Source of the DNA: Bacteroidales bacterium | Lineage (GTDB): Bacteria > Bacteroidota > Bacteroidia > Bacteroidales > P3 | Direction: 5' to 3' | Length of the DNA: 64,000 nucleotides | Assembly (NCBI GenBank): GCA_017449525.1 | Contig: JAFTFL010000016.1 | Coordinates: 124,001 to 188,000, forward strand | In this document: piece by piece, positions 56,746-64,000 of the stretch | How the letters are laid out: every line of letters begins with the position of its first letter | How positions within the stretch are numbered: the stretch's first letter is position 1 | Program-made: the position numbers and the translations under genes | The notes under the pieces: model-generated | The model's input: the letters and a program-made list of their open reading frames with translations, nothing else | The model's database searches: none | What the model was told of the DNA's origin: nothing

Positions 56746-58933
56746 CAATCTGTTCCTTTTGAGCTATAAGCCGTTTTAACCGTTCGCTTGTTTCCCAAAT
56801 TTCATTGTCGATTTCTGCCACACTCATTCTTGAATTCGGCAAGAGTCGAGCCATTTCGTCCATCATATTGCGCAGTAGACTATGAAGGTATTCGTCTGCT
56901 ACCAGTCTGGTCGTAATTACATATTTCGTCCAAACATGTAATTCATCCTCCAGTACTCTTTGTTTGTTCTTGCTTTCTGAAAATTTTCTGTAAAGAGTAA
57001 ATATTTCCTCTATATGTTTTCTTGCCACCTCACCCATTGAATACTCCATAAAGAAACTATTGCTCAACATCTCATGTATGTTGGCACAGAATGTTTCGGA
57101 TGTGTCATTGCCATCACCCAGAAAGAGGATGTTCTTCCTTGGCAGGTCTGATATAACAAAAGGAGAATGAGTAACAATCAGCACGTTCAATCCTCTTACA
57201 GACTCAAACTTAATATTGTTTAATGCCGTTAGAACATAATGAAGGAATCGGCGTTGTAGGTCGGGGTGGAAGTAAAGTTCAATCTCATCCAACATCACAT
57301 TCACATATTTGTATTTTAACAGATACTCGGCATGTCCTTCTTCGTCTTTCCCTAACAGATAATCATCTGTTACAGAATCAATATTAACCAAGTGATACAT
57401 CAGGTTACTCACTGTATAGGCAATCTGTCTTTCACCGGAGCTTAGTCCTTCAAAAGGTATCACATCCATGTCTGAATATGTACCGTCAAGGCTTACCTTA
57501 TCTTTATGTACAATCTGAAAAGCAATGTTTGTCGTTGGTGGTGGAAGTAACTGAATCAGTTTAATATTCCACCGTACATTATCTGGATTCTCGCAAATTT
57601 CTCTCGCCTTGGGATATGTATTCCTCAGAGAATAGGTGTTTCTATTTCCACCAGAATATATCTTAAATTTCAACTGAAAGAGGCATCTGCGAAGTTTAAG
57701 CGAAATGTGGCTCTGGTCGTTCTGTAGTTCCTCCATATGCTTCTGAAAAAGCGTTTCACTGAAATTCTTGCTAAAAAGATTATCCCTGACTTTACGGTAC
57801 TGTTTGTATGTCCTGATAATCTTTAGGGTCTTATATACTACATACTGATGAGTGACAGAACCGAAATTCCTTGGCATGGGCAATTCAAGCCAGTCCATCC
57901 ATGACTTTAGTATCAGTTTGTAGTAATAGTCGAAATTCTGCCGTATCATGGCACTACTGCCTACGTTCAGATTGTCTAACATATTGTCTTTGCAAAACTT
58001 CGGGCTTTCTATTGATGGCAGATACACGGCCATGATTTCAAGTGTGTCATTTATTCGCCTAAATGGGAAAAAACCATCGCCATCTTCATAATACAGCATA
58101 GACAATAGCCTCTCCTTTGCCAGTTTGTTTTCGTTGGGAATGTCTATCGACCCGTTGTTCCGCATCGGGTGGATAACAACCGGTGTCTGATAACCATCAT
58201 TTTTATGGAACACTCCTTTCAGCCATACATCATCTTCTGTTATCTCATGCTGGGGATTCTCTTCAAGAAGACACCAGTCTGCTTCGCGGATATAATCCTG
58301 ATAGTTATAGGCATACATGGAATAGTTACAGACAATGGTATAGAACAAACTCTTTAGTACATCATATTCATGTGGTTTATTCTTTTTTCGCACGTCTGGG
58401 TCATTTGTCTGCTCCTCTATATCCAACAATTCCTTCTCACGATCAATCACATAGTGTCCAACCTCTACCTCTTTGCTGTAAATTACTTTCAACGATTGCC
58501 CGTAACTCCTAATAAACACTACATTCTCATTCACGAGAACAGCCAACTCTCCATATACGCCAGGATTGAAATGCAGGTGTTCTGCAGCAGCAAACTCTTC
58601 CCCCTCACCAATGATGGCAGCAGCCAGATTATTCAAAATACGAATCACCATATCAATGCAACTGCTCTTTCCCGTACCATTCTTACCTACAATCGCACAA
58701 ATGCTAACGGACACTCTTTCGGTGTTATATAGGACATTCTCTTCGGCAAATGACTTGTCAAAGATAACCTCATTATCATCAATTTGCATGCCTTTATAGA
58801 AGCAGAACCAATCCTTTCTCCCAAACAATGCTTTTTGCATACACTCAGCATCCCGTTTGGCACTACGGCTTACATTCTTGGGGGTAAATACACGCAAGCC
58901 CAATACACGGAACAATCGTTTGTCTCTTAGCAT
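56738..58933 (-). CDS. ABC-type ATPase, large (PtuA-like)
   Basis: A 731-residue ATPase of the SMC/ABC group. Walker A is IVGKNGTGKS (81-90), the signature LSSGERQ (497-503), Walker B VNVMLDEIELYFHP (544-557) and switch histidine IVTHS (586-590). The 400 residues between Walker A and signature are helical and unlike RecF or OLD, and there is no Toprim domain, which argues against OLD/Gabija. A C-terminal charged coil (about 630-731) may contact the HNH partner. It overlaps the HNH gene downstream. This fits a Septu-type sensor ATPase; the large middle insert leaves room for a distinct subtype. Confidence 0.85.
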   Translation of the reverse strand: MLRDKRLFRVLGLRVFTPKNVSRSAKRDAECMQKALFGRKDWFCFYKGMQIDDNEVIFDKSFAEENVLYNTERVSVSICAIVGKNGTGKSSCIDMVIRILNNLAAAIIGEGEEFAAAEHLHFNPGVYGELAVLVNENVVFIRSYGQSLKVIYSKEVEVGHYVIDREKELLDIEEQTNDPDVRKKNKPHEYDVLKSLFYTIVCNYSMYAYNYQDYIREADWCLLEENPQHEITEDDVWLKGVFHKNDGYQTPVVIHPMRNNGSIDIPNENKLAKERLLSMLYYEDGDGFFPFRRINDTLEIMAVYLPSIESPKFCKDNMLDNLNVGSSAMIRQNFDYYYKLILKSWMDWLELPMPRNFGSVTHQYVVYKTLKIIRTYKQYRKVRDNLFSKNFSETLFQKHMEELQNDQSHISLKLRRCLFQLKFKIYSGGNRNTYSLRNTYPKAREICENPDNVRWNIKLIQLLPPPTTNIAFQIVHKDKVSLDGTYSDMDVIPFEGLSSGERQIAYTVSNLMYHLVNIDSVTDDYLLGKDEEGHAEYLLKYKYVNVMLDEIELYFHPDLQRRFLHYVLTALNNIKFESVRGLNVLIVTHSPFVISDLPRKNILFLGDGNDTSETFCANIHEMLSNSFFMEYSMGEVARKHIEEIFTLYRKFSESKNKQRVLEDELHVWTKYVITTRLVADEYLHSLLRNMMDEMARLLPNSRMSVAEIDNEIWETSERLKRLIAQKEQIDD

Positions 58934-59019
58934 TTCTCTCGACTTAACCTCTTATCGACGTCCCCATTGGGGCACGAATAGAAAACTACAAAACTGCCAT
59001 ATAGCAGAGAATAACCGCT

Positions 59020-60244
59020 TCACACGATGCTGTTCCTGATGGTATCGACGATGTAATGTACATCATCATCACTCACGTAAGAGCCTGTGGATAAGCACAT
59101 TCCAACCTTAAAATGGACTCGCTCACGCCATTCACGTAGGCTGATGAATCCTTATACACAGGCTGTTTGTGCATTGGCTTCCACACCGGACGTGCCTCAA
59201 TACCAGCCCTGTCGAGTGCCACTCGCATGGCTTCCACATTTGCGTTGGGCTGACAGTCGGTCATGGCACTGTCTGCCACGTGTATCACACCCTCAGATCC
59301 GCCAACAGCACCCGTAACAACAGTCTTATAGGCATCTTCCTGACCTCTCACCTTCACATTTGGGTCTAATGTCATGGTACACAGCCAGTAATTAGAATCA
59401 TATTCGCCTGTTGTAGGCTGAAAATGAACCTTGATTCCTATCACATCTTTCAGGAGCTCCTCATAGAGTTTCTGTACATGCTGATGGTGTGCTATATGAC
59501 TGTCTGCCACCGTCATCTGTCCCCGACCGATGCCAGCACAGATGTTGCTCATACGATAATTGTAACCAATCTTCTCATGCTGATAGTAAGGGTAACTCTC
59601 ACGATACTGTGTGGCATACATCATAATCTCGCGCCAACTCTCCTTGTCGGAACATATCAACATACCTCTGCCCGAGGTGGTTATCATCTTGTTGCCGTTG
59701 AACGACAGCGCTCCATAACGACCGAATGTGCCCAGCACTTGCCACTTGTAGCGACTGCCAAAACCCTCGGCAGCGTCCTCAATGACAGGAACATCATAGC
59801 GATTCGCAATCTCCATAATGCGGTCAATCTTGTATGGCATGCCCTACAGCGCCACGGGAATGATGGCCTTTGGCTTCTTTCCTGTCTTCGCAATCCCGTC
59901 CTTGATGGCCTCTTCCAGCAGGTCTGGGTCCATGTTCCATGTGTCCTTCTCCAAGTTGCTGAACACAGGTGTTGTCCCGAGATAAGTGATAGGATGAGAC
60001 GATGAACAGAACGTAAATCCCTGTACAATAACCTCATCTCCAGCACAAACGCCACAGGATATCAGTACCAGATGCATCGCAACCGTACCCGTCGAAAGGG
60101 CGACCACGAGTTTGTCCTATTCTGCGAAAGTTTCGAGCTCTTCTTCGAACCCGTTCACATTATGTCATAATGGCCTACCCAATTGGTATTAAAGGCCTCC
60201 TTAGTGAACTTCTGATCTTCACCCACCTCACTCATGTGAGCCAT
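59020..60244 (-). pseudogene. Decayed DegT aminotransferase, copy B
   Basis: Nearly full-length. From ATG 60244 (MAHMSEVGEDQKFTKEAF) it reads NTNWVGH, then a small frame change before NVNGFEEELETFAE, a TAG in place of a sense codon, VVALSTGTVAMHL, IIPVAL, a second TAG (59841-59843, where relatives have Tyr), then GMPYKIDRI, LSFNGNKMITTSG, WKPMHKQPVYKD. Loss of one T near 59110 shifts the end out of frame; the restored frame gives VGMCLSTGSYVSDDDVHYIVDTI to a TGA at 59020. At least four lesions, so inactive. The PLP lysine is still present. Confidence 0.88.
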
Positions 60245-60627
60245 GCTTAAATATATACGCTTTCTGAGATAAAGTTATAATTGTTGATATTCCCTGTTAT
60301 CATTGATTCATCACTTTCTCCACCCCGATCCTAAATGCCCTGATAGCCGAATCAGGTGTATGTTGTCATTTCCATATTCATCTTGGGAAGCATGCACGTC
60401 ACCATAACAGTTCTCAGATCCTTCCACTTTAGAGGGAAACGACATCATGATCATCGACTTTTTTTCACCCCATACGTTTGTTCTATATCTCTTTGAGTAG
60501 CTAAGTAACAGCAGAGATAGTATTTGTGATGCTATATTTCTGTAACCTCACGCCCTTCTCCCACAGTAAAACACTTACTATCGCAAAATACTCCTATTTC
60601 ATTTCTACTCACTACGTAATTTCCGTT
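60245..60627. other. AT-rich spacer
   Basis: Lies between pseudogene copy B and the GT2 gene. I see no frame, tRNA or strong hairpin; a decayed gene remnant is possible but not readable. Confidence 0.4.
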
Positions 60628-61443
60628 TCAACCATGCAACAACCTTTTGAACACCCAGCCTCTGACCTTATTAGGCATCAAAGCTACTACCAATTGAACA
60701 AGTAGTGTATACTCATAATCTCTCCATGAGATATAACCAGTTTCATAGATACGTTTTCTCGCTTGCTTGTATTTTTTATAGTAAGCCCATCCTCCACGCC
60801 TTTCATACATGCCTTTCCCTATACGTACATACACCAAGTAGTCATCAATATTCATAGCTGTTGCGTCATTCTTGAACATATTGACCCATAGTAGTGTGTC
60901 TTCCATCAGGGGGCAATGCTGATAATTTCCAGCTGCCAAGACTGCAGATTTCTTATACATCACCGTGACGTGGTTGAATGCATCGCGTCGTCTCTGATAT
61001 TCCTTGCATTCTGCATCAGCCAGGGGAACTTTTCTCTGGGTTACAACATTATTGATTTCTTCTTCAAACTCCTTCACATAAGAGCCACAAATGTCAAGAT
61101 CAGGATCTTTTTCAAATTCCTTTAGTTGTAGTTCAAACCTGTCTTTCCGGGCAATATCATCAGTATCCATACGGGCAACAAGTTCATATTTGCAGTGTTG
61201 AATACCCTCTGCTAAGGCTAGTCCAAGCCCCCTGTTTTCCGACAGGGGAACCACTTCCAGTTCCTTATGCTTATCACTGTATTCTGCTATAATACTATCC
61301 AGTTCATGTGTCAAGGGGCCATCTTCCACCAACACCACTTGTGTGGCCGGTAAGGTCTGGTCAAAAACGCTATCTAATGATAGCCTAAGATAGTCAGCTT
61401 TTTCCTTGTAATATACTGACATTAGAACGGAGAATTCTCTCAT
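60628..61443 (-). CDS. Family 2 glycosyltransferase
   Basis: A 271-residue GT2 enzyme. It opens FSVLMSVYYKEKADYL, binds nucleotide with VVLVEDGPLT, metal with ARMDTDDIA and has the acceptor-side PLMEDTLLW. The chain resembles amylovoran-type transferases and ends in a basic amphipathic helix. It is the last gene of the SDR-LicD-LicD-GT2 run (34-base gap to LicD). Donor and acceptor are unknown. Confidence 0.92.
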   Translation of the reverse strand: MREFSVLMSVYYKEKADYLRLSLDSVFDQTLPATQVVLVEDGPLTHELDSIIAEYSDKHKELEVVPLSENRGLGLALAEGIQHCKYELVARMDTDDIARKDRFELQLKEFEKDPDLDICGSYVKEFEEEINNVVTQRKVPLADAECKEYQRRRDAFNHVTVMYKKSAVLAAGNYQHCPLMEDTLLWVNMFKNDATAMNIDDYLVYVRIGKGMYERRGGWAYYKKYKQARKRIYETGYISWRDYEYTLLVQLVVALMPNKVRGWVFKRLLHG

Positions 61444-61476
61444 TGCATTTGTTTTTATAGGTTATCATATAACCAA

Positions 61477-62271
61477 TCAATATTTTCCAAAATCTACGTT
61501 AATGAGATGCAGTCCAACTTGTTTTTCTGCAGGTGGAGGTGTCATGTAGTCGCCGAACATCTGTGTCAGATATTCATGATAATATTCTGGCACAGGCAAC
61601 AACATATCTTCAAAAGGTACACGTAATGGTTTCCCGTATACACTTCTTCGTACAAAACTGGTTTTCATTCGTGTACGCCCATAGAAAAAAGCCCAATAGT
61701 CCGTCTTTCTTTTGTTGTATCTTTCTACTTGTTTCTTCACAAAGTTTCTAAGCGGAGCAAAACGCAAAGGAAAAGAAAGTAAAAGCATCAACTTTTTTTT
61801 AGTCGTGGCAGAAGCATATGAACGCACAGATAACTGATAGCACAAGAAATATTTAGCGCAAATATATTGCCAATATTGTGCAAGCCGCTCTTTGGGGGCA
61901 TTGTCCATCTTGAATACATCAAGAAAAATGCCTTTGGCGTCTTCATTAGAAGCATAGCCGTCAATTTCTGTAAGGCATGTTCCCTTTAATTTAATCTTAG
62001 AGAAATAGAGAGGCCAATCCTTCAACCCTTCTTGCACATAATACTTCGCAGGGTCAAGTTTTTCTTTGCAAACTCGTAAAAAGCGTTCATAGTTCTCTGC
62101 ATTCATTATTATATCGAGGTCGTCATCCCAAGGAATAAATCCTTTATGGCGAATGGCACCTATGGCCGATCCTCCCAATAGATAGTATTCTATATCATTC
62201 TCTTGACACAGTGCGTCCACATCACGCATAATATCAAGAATAACCATCTGCAAATGTCTAAGCTCTGTCAT
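61477..62271 (-). CDS. LicD-family phosphotransferase 1
   Basis: A 264-residue LicD protein. Family motifs are YYLLGGSAIGAIRHKG and IPWDDDLDI with the metal-binding aspartates. LicD enzymes transfer phosphocholine, phospho-ribitol or similar groups from CDP donors onto glycans. It lies eight bases after the second LicD gene and 34 before GT2, forming one operon. The transferred group cannot be read from the sequence. Confidence 0.93.
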   Translation of the reverse strand: MTELRHLQMVILDIMRDVDALCQENDIEYYLLGGSAIGAIRHKGFIPWDDDLDIIMNAENYERFLRVCKEKLDPAKYYVQEGLKDWPLYFSKIKLKGTCLTEIDGYASNEDAKGIFLDVFKMDNAPKERLAQYWQYICAKYFLCYQLSVRSYASATTKKKLMLLLSFPLRFAPLRNFVKKQVERYNKRKTDYWAFFYGRTRMKTSFVRRSVYGKPLRVPFEDMLLPVPEYYHEYLTQMFGDYMTPPPAEKQVGLHLINVDFGKY

Positions 62272-62278
62272 CGTTTCG

Positions 62279-63205
62279 TTAAAACTGTTTTCCCATTCGT
62301 TGTTGGATCATCTTTTCCAGTTTTTTTCGGTATGGTACTTCTGGATCCATAACTTCCATTGTATGAACAGCACTACCTTTTACAAACTTATGATAGTCAC
62401 CGAACTGCTGTTTCAAAATCTTATCATAACTACTTGGAGCTACAACCTTAGTATATTCAAAGGGCAACATTGTTACTCCATCATACCATTCTTTCTGCCA
62501 AATCCATCGTTTGTCAAATCCAGAAAACGACAAAAGCCCCACTTTGTCATAGTTCTTGGCCATTGAACATGCATTTAGGAAACATTCTGATATTTTTTTG
62601 TGATTTGTGAAACACTTTGCCACCATCCAATATAGCACAACAGGATGCAGGAGTCCGCGTTTGTTCCTTGTCAGAACAGCTTTCCGATGCTTCTCATAAC
62701 TTGCAATGTTTATCTTTCCCATCAAGATTCTCAAACCCTGCCAAATTCTTCTCAGCATTGACCGTTCTACTCCAAACATCGGAAATATATCTATGAACAC
62801 ACCGCAGTTATATCCCTCACATACCATGTCGTATTCATATTTTGTACAACTGGTTGTATTGCTATTCCTGATCCGGGACATTCCTGGCCCAAAGCCTTCC
62901 GTTGTCTTATAGTTTTGAAAGTAGAACGAGGAGGGTAATTCATGTGGAGCTATCGCGCAGAATCGGTCATAGTCATCTTTCATCATCACTACGTCCAAAT
63001 CATCATCCCAAGGAATATATCCCTTATGGCGTACTGCTCCAAGTAATGTTCCGCCACTCACGAAATAACGTATGCCATGCTTCTGACATATTTTTTTTAA
63101 TTCTTCCAAACAACCAATCTGTACCGCCCAAAGTTTCTTCATCTCAGTTGAAACGATATGGCCACACAGTTCTTCTTCTCTGAAGAAATCCTCTCCTGGT
63201 TTCAT
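62279..63205 (-). CDS. LicD-family phosphotransferase 2
   Basis: A 308-residue LicD protein with YFVSGGTLLGAVRHKG, IPWDDDLDVVMMKDDY and a longer basic C-terminal half than its neighbour. The two LicD proteins share the nucleotide-transferase core but are clearly diverged, so they probably act on different acceptors. It starts two bases after the SDR stop. Confidence 0.93.
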   Translation of the reverse strand: MKPGEDFFREEELCGHIVSTEMKKLWAVQIGCLEELKKICQKHGIRYFVSGGTLLGAVRHKGYIPWDDDLDVVMMKDDYDRFCAIAPHELPSSFYFQNYKTTEGFGPGMSRIRNSNTTSCTKYEYDMVCEGYNCGVFIDIFPMFGVERSMLRRIWQGLRILMGKINIASYEKHRKAVLTRNKRGLLHPVVLYWMVAKCFTNHKKISECFLNACSMAKNYDKVGLLSFSGFDKRWIWQKEWYDGVTMLPFEYTKVVAPSSYDKILKQQFGDYHKFVKGSAVHTMEVMDPEVPYRKKLEKMIQQRMGKQF

Positions 63206-63207
63206 AA

Positions 63208-63909
63208 TTATTTATAGCAATACCCACCATTTACTTCTATCATGCTGCCGTTGACGAATGGATTATCGATGCAGAAGCGGTATGCGTCTACCACTTCGTC
63301 AATTAAAGCGAAACGATGGATGGCGGTTTTCTTGTAAATACTCTGTTTGATTTCCTCAGGCTTTTCCTTTTGCCAGGGAGTCTCCACAAAGCCGGGGATG
63401 ATGGCATTGACCGTGATACCTGTACCTTCAAACTCCTTGACAAGGTTCTTGGCCAATGCACAGACGGCAGACTTGGTAACCCCATAGCTCAGTACCATTG
63501 CATGGGGATGCACGGCCATCTGTGAACCTGTGAAGATGATACGCGAACCATTTGGAATTAGCGAATACAATTCGCGTATCATGATGTAATGCGAATTGAC
63601 GGCCACCTCCATCTGCCTGTCCCAGTCATCGTCGGTGGTTTCTGTGAACGACTTGCGGATACTCATGCCAGCATTGCAGACGATACAATTCACATAGTCT
63701 GTTTGACCCTTGATGTAGTCAATGAACTGGTATACCTCTTCCCTGCGCGTTTGGTCTATCTTCACCGCTTCAAAGTTCTGCATCTGCTCGGTAAACTCTG
63801 GGCCTACATAGGTGGCATACACCTTGTAGCCTTTACCCAACAGCATCTTGGCCACGCCGAGACCAATGCCCGATGTTCCTCCTGTCACTATGGCAACTTT
63901 CTTTTCCAT
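63208..63909 (-). CDS. SDR-family oxidoreductase
   Basis: A 233-residue classical short-chain dehydrogenase. It has the NAD(P) loop TGGTSGIGLG, VCNAGMS, the catalytic Ser in FTGSQMA and YxxxK in LSYGVTKSA. ATG 63909 (MEKKVAIVTGG) is chosen as it places the fold at residue 7; a frame open to 63945 adds 12 charged residues. Being fused closely to two licD genes suggests it reduces a sugar or polyol precursor for the CDP-activated group, as TarJ-type or similar reductases do; that is inference. Confidence 0.9.
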   Translation of the reverse strand: MEKKVAIVTGGTSGIGLGVAKMLLGKGYKVYATYVGPEFTEQMQNFEAVKIDQTRREEVYQFIDYIKGQTDYVNCIVCNAGMSIRKSFTETTDDDWDRQMEVAVNSHYIMIRELYSLIPNGSRIIFTGSQMAVHPHAMVLSYGVTKSAVCALAKNLVKEFEGTGITVNAIIPGFVETPWQKEKPEEIKQSIYKKTAIHRFALIDEVVDAYRFCIDNPFVNGSMIEVNGGYCYK

Positions 63910-64000
63910 TGTTGTGCCTCTCTTTCTTTCGTTTAAGCGGCACAACGCAAGTGTCGCTGGTTAGTTATCTGTTCCTTGTTGCAACTGGCTGTGGTGTGTT

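Noticed and set aside
55744..58933. ATPase-HNH pair as a Gabija, OLD or restriction-modification system
   Set aside because: There is no Toprim domain, UvrD-type helicase or methyltransferase. ATPase followed by HNH fits Septu better.
63965..64000. Possible 3' end of another gene upstream of the SDR
   Set aside because: Two reading frames each stay open to a TAA within 45 bases, so the end of an upstream operon gene is likely, but the frame cannot be chosen.

Overview
The window looks like chromosomal DNA of a Bacteroidales bacterium, probably Prevotella-like; the genus is inference. The signs are repeated -7 elements of the Bacteroidetes form TAnnTTTGC, many SPII lipoproteins and outer-membrane barrels, a DUF4249-type lipoprotein, a 29-residue AURKAIP1/COX24-type basic peptide beside HU, an RF2 gene with the usual programmed frameshift, and strictly anaerobic metabolism ([FeFe]-hydrogenases, lysine 5,6-aminomutase, aspartase). 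By eye the first third is GC-rich, and the DNA becomes more AT-rich after about 33 kb, most of all from 52 kb on.

Layout. 1-3.4 kb: start of a lipoprotein gene and gcvP. 4-8.8 kb: a small envelope-glycan operon (membrane protein, IspD-type cytidylyltransferase, UDP-galactopyranose mutase, GT2 glycosyltransferase, FAD amine-oxidase-like protein). 9-15.8 kb: a large periplasmic TPR protein, an outer-membrane barrel and a convergent HerA-like ATPase. 16.5-21.1 kb: two related lipoproteins, mtaB and aspA. 21.4-26.9 kb: a four-gene hydrogenase operon ([2Fe-2S] thioredoxin-like ferredoxin, HydS-type H-cluster protein with a PAS domain, SpoIIE/PP2C phosphatase, and a group-B-like hydrogenase fused to adenylate kinase). 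27.9-32.3 kb: a Ser/Thr/Arg repeat protein, nucleoside phosphorylase, small secreted protein, thioesterase, prfB. 32.7-41.6 kb: barrel proteins, trigger factor, DUF4249-like lipoprotein, and a very large GH2-like protein without either catalytic glutamate. 41.7-44.9 kb: kamD-kamE-atoA. 45-52.3 kb: GH25 lysozyme, RNase G, COX24-like peptide, HU, CPBP protease with tRNA-Arg(CCG), MTA/SAH nucleosidase, CTP synthase. 52.8-64 kb: a surface-polysaccharide locus (initiating sugar transferase, DegT aminotransferase, GT2, two LicD proteins, SDR) running off the window. Inside it lies a two-gene ATPase + HNH module resembling Septu (PtuA/PtuB), bracketed by two decayed copies of one aminotransferase gene.

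Non-coding DNA. Four long spacers (near 3.7, 16.0, 27.4 and 48.5 kb) carry variants of the 14-bp palindrome ATGCCGTACGGCAT. In three of them the arrays are preceded by a -7 element reading into the array. Other structured DNA includes a 66-bp tandem repeat at 33.9-34.2 kb, short direct-repeat triplets at 21.25 and 32.5 kb, and several perfect-stem terminators.

The strongest candidates for new biology are the hydrogenase-adenylate kinase fusion in an H2-sensing operon, the Septu-like module inside the glycan locus, the GH2 pseudoenzyme and the dispersed palindrome arrays. All identifications rest on reading motifs; no database search was possible.
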